13,066 nucleotides of DNA from CAYZHV01 sp964478055. GTDB lineage: Bacteria > Spirochaetota > Spirochaetia > DSM-27196 > Alkalispirochaetaceae. The translations under genes and the position numbers were made by a program. The DNA lies in contig CAYZHV010000102.1 of NCBI GenBank assembly GCA_964478055.1, positions 1 to 13,066 of the forward strand, given 5' to 3'. The notes under the pieces are model-generated. The model saw only the letters and a list, made by a program, of their open reading frames with translations. It had not been told where the DNA came from and ran no database searches. Below, piece after piece: positions 1 through 7,500 of the stretch (the stretch's first letter is position 1; every line of letters starts with the position of its first letter).

Positions 1-2
1 GC

Positions 3-800
3 TATCCACCCCATCTTCCGACGATTCAGCACGTGGTAATCAATACCTCCGGGCGAAACCAACTCGCCCTCCGGACCGGTATCGCCTCCACCCTAATCCC
101 CAACGTCATGGACTTCGAGACTCCTCCGGAGCCGATGGACGAGTACGCCGCGGACGCCCGGGAAGCCCTGAAAATCGGAAAGGATGAGCTCCTGGTCCTT
201 CAGCCCACCCGGGTGGTGCAGCGGAAAGGAATCGAGCACGCCATTGAGCTCGTCGCCAGACTCGACCGCCCCGCGGCCCTCGTCATATCTCACGCCAGCG
301 GCGACGAAGGGTACGAGTACGAGCAACGGGTCCGTGAGTACGCCGAACTCCTCAACATCCGGGCGCTCTTTGTGGACGACCTGATCGGGGATGAGCGCGG
401 CACGACCGAGGATGGTCGCAAAGTGTACTCATTGCAGGACATATATCGCCACGCGGACCTGGTAACCTACCCTTCCCTCTTCGAAGGCTTCGGCAACGCC
501 TTTCTCGAGGCGGTCTACTTCAGAAAACCGATCCTGGTAAACAACTACTCCATCTACTCTCACGACATCAAGCCGAAAGGCTTTGAAGTGGTGGAGATGG
601 ATGACTTTATTTCGGCGAGGACGATCAAGGAAACCACGCAGCTCCTGGACAACCCGAAGCGGATAGAGGAGATGGTGGAGCGCAACTATGAACTCGCCCT
701 AAAGCACTTCTCCTATCGGGTCCTGGAGAACAAGCTCATCTACCTGGCAAAGTCCTTCTACGGCGAGGAGGGGCATCACGATAATCACGGCTGCGACTAG
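3..800 (+). CDS. GT4-family glycosyltransferase, C-terminal part (5' end outside window)
   Basis: The reading frame is open from base 3 to the TAG at 798-800, so at least 265 residues are present and the N-terminal acceptor-binding half lies off the left edge. The GTG at 33 is only an internal valine. What remains is the nucleotide-sugar-binding half of a GT-B enzyme: an IPNVMDFE segment, then LQPTRVVQRKGIEHA, which carries the Arg and Lys that hold the donor phosphates in GT4 enzymes, and FEGFGNAFLEAVYF, which holds the E-x7-E motif. These enzymes move a sugar from a nucleotide donor to an acceptor in the cytoplasm. The neighbours are a GH13_18 phosphorylase and a second GT4-like gene, which suggests synthesis of a small glucoside. 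Donor and acceptor cannot be read from the sequence. The family call is secure. Confidence 0.88.
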   Translation, partial: YPPHLPTIQHVVINTSGRNQLALRTGIASTLIPNVMDFETPPEPMDEYAADAREALKIGKDELLVLQPTRVVQRKGIEHAIELVARLDRPAALVISHASGDEGYEYEQRVREYAELLNIRALFVDDLIGDERGTTEDGRKVYSLQDIYRHADLVTYPSLFEGFGNAFLEAVYFRKPILVNNYSIYSHDIKPKGFEVVEMDDFISARTIKETTQLLDNPKRIEEMVERNYELALKHFSYRVLENKLIYLAKSFYGEEGHHDNHGCD

Positions 801-2551
801 CCGGTGTACTTCAGCCAGACGACCTCGAAGGCCTCGAGCTCAAAGGAGAACGTCGCCTCGTCGTCCCGGTTTCCTGCCAGGCGGTCGCCGCTGATGAGCT
901 CTTCGAAGACTGGATGCTCCGAGACGCCCAGGGTCTCCAGGGGCATGACGAGCTCCGCCAGGTCGTCGGTGACGTTGTGAACCGCCAGAACCCACTCCTT
1001 CTCTCCTTCCTCGTTTACCACCGGTCCTCGAAGGAGTGCAAAGAGGGCCGAGTTGGTCTCGAGGACCCGCTGGGGAGAGTCTGGCCTGAACGCCTGACTC
1101 TTTGATCTCGCCTCCAGGAGCGCCTTATACCCCTCGAAGACGTGGTAGCGAAGACTACCCTCATCGTGGAGCTCGTCCACAGTCTTGTCGTAGTCGAGCT
1201 TCTTGCGATTGATTGCGCGGTTGACGCCGCTCTTCTGAACGCCCTCCTCCCAGTTCGTGGATCCGAGAAGACTGTGCACGTAGATCGCCGGGAGCCCCGC
1301 CAGGGCGAGCATGATCGCCTGGGAGACGAGAAAGGTCCGGGAGCGCTGCGTTTCCGGGAGTACGGGATTGACGATGGCGGAGAGATAGTTGACGTTCATC
1401 TCGTAAGGGATATCGCCTTTTGGCGTCGCTTTGTAGGAGACCCGGCCGCCCCGTTCCTTGACCCGCTCGATCATCGCCTCTATTTCCGAGTCCGGCAGGA
1501 TACCCTGGGCCGGCAGCAGCCCCACTCCGTCGTGGGAGGCGCAGAAGTTGAAAAAGCTGCGATCCCTTTGCTCCACAGGGAGGGTACTCGCCCACTGCTG
1601 GAGATAGGTTGCGTCCTCCCGAATGAGGGCATGCAGGGTCAGGGGAGGGAGCGAGAAGTTATAGACAAGGTGCGCCTCATCACCCTCCCCGAAGTAGCTG
1701 ATGTTCTCCTTGTGCGGGACGTTTGTCTCGGTAATGATCATTACCCAGGGGGCGAGCTCTTCCAGGATCGCCCGCATCAGTTTTACCACCCGGTGAGTGT
1801 TCGGATGGTGAATACAGGGAGTGCCGATCTCTTTCCAGAGGTATGCGATAGCGTCGAGGCGAACGATCTGCGCGCCCCGCTCCACATAGCCGAGAAAGAC
1901 GTCGAGCATCTCCTGCAGTACCTCGGGAGCCGAGAAGTTAAGGTCCACCTGATCCCGACTGAAGGTGGTCCACACCTCCTCGGGGCCGTGGGCGGTCTCA
2001 AAGGTGTGGGTCAGCGGCAGAGCTCGAGGACGAACCACTTCGGAGAGGTCGGTTCCGGGTGAGACGGTAATGAAGTATCGGGAGTAGGGCTCCTCATCCC
2101 GGAGAAAGCGCTTGAACCAGTCGCTCTCCTGGGAGCAGTGATTCAGAACCAGGTCCGCCATAAAGCGAAACTCCTCGGCGATCGCCTCTATTTCCGGCCA
2201 GCCCCCGAGATCGGGATTTACCTCCCGGTAGTCGATTATGCTAAAGCCGTCGTCCGAGGAGTAGGGACAAAACGGGAGAATGTGCACCCCCGTGACGAGC
2301 TCATCCAGCTCGTCTCGCAGAAAGCGGTGCAAATAGTGCAGAGGCGGGCCTTCCTCACCCCGTAAGGTGTCACCGTAGGTAATCATCACCACGTCCCGCT
2401 CGTTGAGAGGAAGCGAACCGGGCTCTTCCGGCGCGGTGGACGGTGGCTGCAATCGGCCGCGGTACCGGCTCATGAGCTCTTCAACAAGATCGAGAGCGTT
2501 GCTCTCATCCCCGTAGATCTCCGTTACAAGCGCCCGTATTCTCTGATTCAT
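797..2551 (-). CDS. GH13_18 glycoside phosphorylase (sucrose/glucosylglycerate phosphorylase group)
   Basis: A 584-residue protein, counted from the ATG at 2551 (MNQRIRALV). The frame stays open further upstream, but that extension enters the divergent gene and reads unlike the family. It is an alpha-amylase-fold, retaining enzyme: the nucleophile is D233 in RLDAIAYLWKE, the acid/base is E275 in IITETNVPH, and the transition-state stabiliser is D341 in CASHDGVGL. The stretch LAGLPAIYVHSLLGS (about 418-431) is typical of the subfamily. Members split a glucoside with phosphate into glucose 1-phosphate plus the acceptor. The TETNVPH site and the WKEIGTPCIHHPNTH loop resemble my recollection of glucosylglycerate phosphorylases (YcjM-like) more than classical sucrose phosphorylases, so glucosylglycerate is a reasonable but unproven substrate. 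The stop codon overlaps that of the convergent GT4 gene. Confidence 0.9.
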   Translation of the reverse strand: MNQRIRALVTEIYGDESNALDLVEELMSRYRGRLQPPSTAPEEPGSLPLNERDVVMITYGDTLRGEEGPPLHYLHRFLRDELDELVTGVHILPFCPYSSDDGFSIIDYREVNPDLGGWPEIEAIAEEFRFMADLVLNHCSQESDWFKRFLRDEEPYSRYFITVSPGTDLSEVVRPRALPLTHTFETAHGPEEVWTTFSRDQVDLNFSAPEVLQEMLDVFLGYVERGAQIVRLDAIAYLWKEIGTPCIHHPNTHRVVKLMRAILEELAPWVMIITETNVPHKENISYFGEGDEAHLVYNFSLPPLTLHALIREDATYLQQWASTLPVEQRDRSFFNFCASHDGVGLLPAQGILPDSEIEAMIERVKERGGRVSYKATPKGDIPYEMNVNYLSAIVNPVLPETQRSRTFLVSQAIMLALAGLPAIYVHSLLGSTNWEEGVQKSGVNRAINRKKLDYDKTVDELHDEGSLRYHVFEGYKALLEARSKSQAFRPDSPQRVLETNSALFALLRGPVVNEEGEKEWVLAVHNVTDDLAELVMPLETLGVSEHPVFEELISGDRLAGNRDDEATFSFELEAFEVVWLKYTG

Positions 2552-2552
2552 A

Positions 2553-2631
2553 CCTATCACGATAGGCCAACCCCCGGGGGAAAGCAAGGTTATCACCACG
2601 GTGGTGCACACCCGGTGGTATTTGCAATACC
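2553..2631. promoter_or_regulatory. Divergent control region with four perfect palindromes
   Basis: Four perfect inverted repeats lie between the divergent phosphorylase and GT4-like genes: CCTATC-AC-GATAGG (2553-2566), CCCCCGGGGG (2571-2580), CACCAC-G-GTGGTG (2594-2606) and GGTATT-TGC-AATACC (2617-2631). A weak minus-strand promoter can be drawn as TTGCTT (2587-2582), a 17-bp spacer and TATCGT (2564-2559). It would give an almost leaderless message for the phosphorylase and would run through the first two palindromes. The arrangement suggests operators for one or more dimeric repressors, but no regulator gene is present and no family can be named. Confidence 0.4.
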
Positions 2632-2659
2632 GGCCAAATTCAGTAGCCTCGTGAGCACG

Positions 2660-4315
2660 ATGAAGCTCTACATCTTCCACTACCATCTTCAGCCCGGCGG
2701 CGTCACCGGGGTCATAAAGAGCTCGGTGGAGGCCGCTCGAAAAGAGCTCTCCAACATCGACGAGGTCGTTCTTGTGACCGGGGACCTCTCCCACACCGAG
2801 GAGATGGTCGGAGCGCTTGGTGATGGTGTTCGCCTTCTGCACATGCCCGAGATCGGCTATCTCTCCCTCTCACAACTGAGCGAGCCCTCCGGGAGCACCT
2901 TGCCCGGGGAGCACCCGTCGCAGGAGAAGAAGGAGCAGACGCGTAAAACCGAAGCCGCTCGGTTGGCGAAACGCATCCGCAACCGGCTCCTGCAGGAGTG
3001 CGAGCCGGAGAGCTCCATCTGGTGGGTGCACAACTACCACTTGGGGAAGAACCCTCTGTTCACTGACGCCCTTTTGCGTCTCGCGGAGGAGCACAGGGAG
3101 ATCCGCCTGCTCCTGCAGATTCACGACTTTCCCGAGGATGCACGATACGCCAATCTGCGCTATCTCAACCTCCTCCTCTCGGGTCGGGCCTATCCGATTG
3201 CGGGTAACATTCGATATGCCGCCATAAACAGCCGGGACCTTCGCCTCTTGCGACAGGCGGGTCTGCCGGAGGAGCACTCCTTTCTACTTCCAAACCCGAT
3301 TGGACGCGCCACCCCGGCCGGGTCCGAGCAGAGGACGGAGTCAGCGGAGGTCCGGAAGCGTCTCAACCGCGCCTTCTCCCGTAAGTTTCCACTCTTCGAC
3401 CCTGACTCCCCGATCGCACTCTATCCGGTGCGCACCATCCGAAGAAAGAACGTCATGGAAGCGGCACTCCTCGTCCACTCCCTGAGCCGTCCGGTCAATC
3501 TGGTGGTTACCCTCCCCGGGGTCTCTCAGCAGGAGAAGAACTACTCCGCCATGGTGGAGCACTCCTACAACGAAGGTACAATTCGAGGTCTCTGGGGGAT
3601 CGGCAAGGAATTGGAGGGCGCCGGAGTCCGCTTCGAGGAGCTCCAGGGAGCGGCGGATCTCTTTATCTCCTCCTCCGTGCAGGAAGGGTTCGGGTTTCAG
3701 TACGTTGACTCTCTCCGGTGGGGAAAACCGCTGGTCGCCCGGGATCTGGCGGTGCTCGACGATCTGCGTCCCTTCCTCAGAGACGCCTACTTCTACGAGG
3801 GTGCCCTGGTACCCACCTCCACGGCCTCCCTCTCGGACGTCCGGCCCATGCTCAAGATGCAGTATCAGGAGCGCCTCGACCGGCTGGAGCAGACACTTCC
3901 GGGTCAGCTTGTTCGCCGCCTGCAGGGAGAGGTCGCGGAGATGCTCTCTAAGGAAACGATAGATTTCTCCTTTCTGATGCCGCAAATGCAGTACACCTAC
4001 GTCAAGGACCTTCGGGACGGCGCCTTTCGGGCGGAGGTGGCGGCGCTCAATCACGAAACGCTCACAGCTCTCGAGGCTGATCTGGAAAGGGGAGAGCAGC
4101 GGGACTCCGCCGAAGCCCTCGAGAAGGTAGAGCAGCGCTTCGGGTTTCCGGCGTATGGAGAGCGGCTCCGGGAGATCATGGACTCCTTTGAGGCACAGGG
4201 CAGCGCCGGGAAGCAAGAGGCCAGAGATGAGGCAAAGGGCCACAAAGACCCGATCCAGGACGCCCTGACGGAGGAGTTCGCGACGATTGATCAGCTCAGG
4301 TTGCTCTTCGGGTAG
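2660..4315 (+). CDS. GT4-like glycosyltransferase with long C-terminal extension
   Basis: A 551-residue protein from the ATG at 2660. The opening MKLYIFHYHLQPGGVTGVI is the glycine-rich first loop of a GT-B fold. An in-frame GTG at 2651 is an alternative start, and the frame from 2615 runs into the palindromic control region. No clear Shine-Dalgarno is seen. Further GT-B elements are WWVHNYHLGKNP (121-132), QIHDFPED (153-160), YPVRTIRRKN (255-264; R258 and K263 for donor phosphates) and QEGFGFQYVDSLRWGKP (341-357). The usual E-x7-E is here E342-x7-D350. Roughly residues 425-551 extend past the usual GT4 end, are rich in Glu, Gln and Arg, and look helical. It is probably a cytoplasmic sugar transferase in the same glucoside pathway as its neighbours. 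The substrate is unknown, and the sequence is divergent enough that the exact family needs a profile search. Confidence 0.75.
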   Translation: MKLYIFHYHLQPGGVTGVIKSSVEAARKELSNIDEVVLVTGDLSHTEEMVGALGDGVRLLHMPEIGYLSLSQLSEPSGSTLPGEHPSQEKKEQTRKTEAARLAKRIRNRLLQECEPESSIWWVHNYHLGKNPLFTDALLRLAEEHREIRLLLQIHDFPEDARYANLRYLNLLLSGRAYPIAGNIRYAAINSRDLRLLRQAGLPEEHSFLLPNPIGRATPAGSEQRTESAEVRKRLNRAFSRKFPLFDPDSPIALYPVRTIRRKNVMEAALLVHSLSRPVNLVVTLPGVSQQEKNYSAMVEHSYNEGTIRGLWGIGKELEGAGVRFEELQGAADLFISSSVQEGFGFQYVDSLRWGKPLVARDLAVLDDLRPFLRDAYFYEGALVPTSTASLSDVRPMLKMQYQERLDRLEQTLPGQLVRRLQGEVAEMLSKETIDFSFLMPQMQYTYVKDLRDGAFRAEVAALNHETLTALEADLERGEQRDSAEALEKVEQRFGFPAYGERLREIMDSFEAQGSAGKQEARDEAKGHKDPIQDALTEEFATIDQLRLLFG

Positions 4316-4322
4316 TCGGATT

Positions 4323-4363
4323 ACCCCGTGACAAAGTGGTTCTTCCGCACTCTTTGTCCGGGT
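4323..4363 (+). terminator. Inverted repeat after the GT4-like gene, possible weak terminator
   Basis: Arms GACAAAG (4330-4336) and CTTTGTC (4352-4358) pair perfectly. Outer ACCC and GGGT can extend the stem with small bulges. It starts 7 bases after the stop codon at 4315. There is no run of T after the stem, only a GTTTCTC stretch, so termination may be weak or factor-dependent. It separates the glycoside genes from the nifJ promoter. Confidence 0.35.
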
Positions 4364-4385
4364 TTCTCGGGCGTGGGCCGACTAT

Positions 4386-4401
4386 TGTGACGCACGTCAC
4401 A
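4386..4401. promoter_or_regulatory. CRP/FNR- or Rex-like operator upstream of nifJ
   Basis: TGTGACGCACGTCACA is a 6-4-6 palindrome that matches the CRP consensus TGTGA-N6-TCACA at every fixed base. It is also close to the TGTGAAC-type Rex operator. It directly abuts TATAAT at 4402-4407. If that box is the -10, the operator sits between -10 and -35, a position that suits a repressor such as the NADH-sensing Rex, known to control fermentation genes. If the downstream promoter is used, the site lies near -70, which suits CRP-type activation. The sequence alone does not decide between the two. Confidence 0.55.
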
Positions 4402-4456
4402 TATAATCACACAGAGGGTGCGTTCGCTTGCGTGAGGGCGCAAAACCGGGTATAGT
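4402..4456 (+). promoter_or_regulatory. Candidate nifJ promoters P1 (TATAAT) and P2 (TTGCGT-17-TATAGT)
   Basis: P1 is a perfect -10 hexamer TATAAT at 4402-4407, but no recognisable -35 lies 16-18 bp upstream. P2 has TTGCGT at 4428-4433, a 17-bp spacer and TATAGT at 4451-4456. Start sites would be near 4414 or 4463, giving leaders of about 130 or 80 nt before the ATG at 4545. Either or both may be used. A strong promoter is expected for a central energy enzyme. Confidence 0.45.
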
Positions 4457-4486
4457 GAGGGAACAAAATCTCCCAAACACCCCGAT

Positions 4487-4520
4487 CCGAGCCTCACCCG
4501 AACGACGGGTAGAGACTCGG
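4487..4520 (+). promoter_or_regulatory. Stem-loop in the nifJ mRNA leader
   Basis: CCGAG, CTC and ACCCG (4487-4500) pair with CGGGT, GAG and CTCGG (4506-4520), about 13 base pairs with small bulges and an AACGA loop. It ends 14 nt before the GAGGA ribosome-binding site (4535-4539), which stays free. It could stabilise the message or insulate the ribosome-binding site. No known riboswitch is recognised. Confidence 0.4.
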
Positions 4521-4544
4521 AAATCTACTGTTACGAGGACGCAT

Positions 4545-7500
4545 ATGCCTAAAAGGATGATTAACATCGACGGTAACGAGGCGACCAGTAATATTGCCTA
4601 CGCTTTTAGCGAGGTCGCCGCGATTTACCCGATTACTCCCTCCTCCCCTATGGGTGAGAAGGCTGACTCCTGGGCCGCTGAGGGAAAGAAGAACCTCTTC
4701 GGACAGGAGCTGCAGGTCATCGAGATGCAGTCGGAGGCCGGCGCTGCTGGCGCAGTGCACGGATCGCTCTCCGGCGGCGCAATGACCACTACCTACACCG
4801 CCAGCCAGGGTCTTCTGCTGATGATCCCGAACATGTACAAGATTGCCGGCGAGATGCTGCCGACGGTCTTTCATGTCTCCGCGCGATCCATCGCCGCTCA
4901 GTCCCTTTCGATCTTCGGAGATCACTCGGACGTTATGAGTGTGCGTATGACCGGCTTCGGCCTGATTTCCTCGGCTAATCCCCAGGAAGCTCAGGACCTG
5001 GCAGCCATTGCCCATCTCTCCACTCTCGAGGCGAAGATCCCCTTTGTCCACTTCTTTGACGGATTCAGGACCTCTCACACGATCAAGAAGATCGAAGCCC
5101 TGGAGTACGAGACGCTGCAGGAAATGATCGACACGAAGTATGTCGAAGAGTTTCGTGCGAACGGGCTCAATCCTGAGAGACCGCGAACCAAGACCGGTGC
5201 ACAGAACCCGGACGTCTACTTCCAGGGTCGTGAGACCGTCAACAAGTACTACGGCGCCGCTCCGGCAGTGGTCAAGAAGTACATGGAGATGTTCGAGAAG
5301 AAGACCGGCCGAAAGTACGAGCTCTTCCAGTACGTTGGTGACCCCAACGCGGAGAAAGTGGTCATCGCCATGGGAAGTAGCGTTGACACCATCGACGAGA
5401 CGGTTCGTTATCTCAATAAGAAGGGCGAGAAGGTTGGTGCCATTAAGGTCCGCCTCTACCGGCCCTGGTCGATGGAGGACTTCCTCGCGGCGATTCCCAA
5501 GAGCTGCAAGAAGATCGCTGTTCTCGATCGCACTAAGGAGCCCGGCGCTCCCGGGGAGCCCCTATTCATGGACGTATCCCACGCGCTGCGCGACACGGAC
5601 ATCACGGTGATCGGCGGTCGATACGGCCTCTCCTCCAAGGAGTTCACCCCGTCCATGGTCAAGGCGGTCTACGACCACCTCGACGGAAAGGCGTTCCACG
5701 ACTTCACTGTTGGCATCGAAGACGATGTGACCAAGAAGTCCATCGAGATCAAGGAACTCATCGACACCGAGCCCGAGAGCGCCACCCGGTGTAAGTTCTG
5801 GGGATACGGTTCCGACGGCACGGTTAGTGCCAACAAGAACTCCATCAAGATTATTGGTGAAGAAACGGACCTCTTCGTACAGGCGTACTTCCAGTACGAC
5901 TCCCGGAAGTCCGGCGGATACACCGTCAGCCATCTCCGCTTTGCTGAGGAGCCGATCCAGTCGGAGTACCTCCTCACCAACTGCGACTTCATCGCCCTCC
6001 ACCGGCCGCAGTACATCGGTCGCTACGACATCCTCGAGGGTATCATTGAGGGAGGAACCTTCCTTATCAACTCCAACGAGGAGCCGGAGAACGTCTTCAA
6101 GACCTTCACCAAGGAGATGCAGAAGACCATCATCGACAAGAAGGTGAAAGTCTACACCATTGACGGCTTCAAGATCGCAAAGGATGCGGGCCTCGGTAAC
6201 CGTATTAGCACGGTTATGCAGACCGCCTTCTTCAAGCTGGCGAACATCATCGACCCCGACGAGGCGGTTTCGATGATCAAGAAGTACGTGAAGAAGCAGT
6301 TCCAGTCCAAGGGACAGGAAATCGTCGATATGAACTGGAAGGCCATCGACATGGCTATCGACGCCCTCAAAGAGGTCCCAGTTCCCTCCAAGGTTCCGGC
6401 GGAAGCAGCAGAAATCCAGCAGCTCGTACCTGCGGACTCCAGCGAATTCGCAAAGAAGGTTATCGATCCTACCATGCGCCTCAAGGGCGATACGATTCCG
6501 GTATCCGCCATGCCTATCGACGGCAGCGTGCCTGTGAGCACGAACCGACTGGAGAAGGACAACAAGCCCGGCGCTCTTCCGATCAAGTGGGCCAAAAAGG
6601 TCCCGGCGGTGGAGGCTCTCGACAACGTGCAGTGGGATGAGCCCTACTTCGAGTACCCCTCCAGCTGCATGGGCTGCGGTGAGGTCCAGTACATCTACCT
6701 CGCAACCCAGCTCTTTGGTAAGCGGATGATGATCGCCAATGCCACCGGCTGTAGCTCAATCTACGGCGGTACCTTCCCCACTACTCCCTACGCTGCGGAT
6801 TCCACCGGTCGCGGACCCACCTGGGCGAACAGCCTCTTCGAGGACAACGCCGAGTACGGATTTGGCATGCGACTCGCTGTGGACGCCAACCGGGGACAAC
6901 TCAAGAACAACGTCGAGCAACTCCTGGAGAAGGGCGTAGGCGGAGAACTAGCTGCGGCCCTGCGAAAGAACATCGACCTTTGGAAGGACACTTCCAAGAA
7001 GGCGATGGACGCCGCGGAGGAGACCAAGAAGCTCCTGCCCAAGGCGCAGAAAGAAGCGACTGCCGAGACGAAGCCGATTATTAACAAGATTGTTGAGCTT
7101 CAGGACTACTTCGTAGACAAATCGGTATGGGCTTTCGGTGGTGACGGTTGGGCCTACGACATCGGCTATGGTGGTCTCGACCACGTCATGGCGAGCGGCA
7201 AGAACATTAACGTTCTCGTCCTCGACACCGAGGTATACTCCAACACCGGTGGTCAGTCCTCCAAGGCTACGCCTCGAGGTGCGATCGCCAAGTTTGCCGC
7301 CTCCGGTAAGAAAACCGGTAAGAAGAACCTCGGTCTCATGATGACCACCTACGGCAACGTCTACGTCGCCCAGGTCAACGTCGGCATGAACCGGGAGCAG
7401 GTCGCCCAGGCGATCGTTGAGGCTGAGCAGTACGATGGACCGTCCATCGTCATCGCCTACAGCCCCTGTATCGCCCACGGATACGACCTCAAGTTCTCCA

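Noticed and set aside
1142..2062. 306-codon plus-strand frame inside the phosphorylase gene
   Set aside because: It is antisense to a gene with full catalytic motifs, resembles no family and has no ribosome-binding site. Long shadow frames are common at this GC content.
2552..2842. 97-residue N-terminal extension of the phosphorylase
   Set aside because: It crosses the palindromic control region and overlaps the divergent gene. The family starts at about MNQRIRALV.
3341..4243. 300-codon minus-strand frame inside the GT4-like gene
   Set aside because: It is antisense to a recognisable GT-B protein, has no family motif, and its composition is that of a shadow frame.
4428..4544. N-terminal extension of nifJ by 39 residues
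   Set aside because: It begins at a TTG inside the putative P2 promoter and covers the leader hairpin. The ATG at 4545 has a good ribosome-binding site and the normal NifJ N-terminus.
6530..6680. Frameshift hiding the missing ferredoxin domain of nifJ
   Set aside because: The reading frame is continuous and family-like on both sides, and the DNA between holds no cysteine-rich frame. The domain is absent, not shifted.
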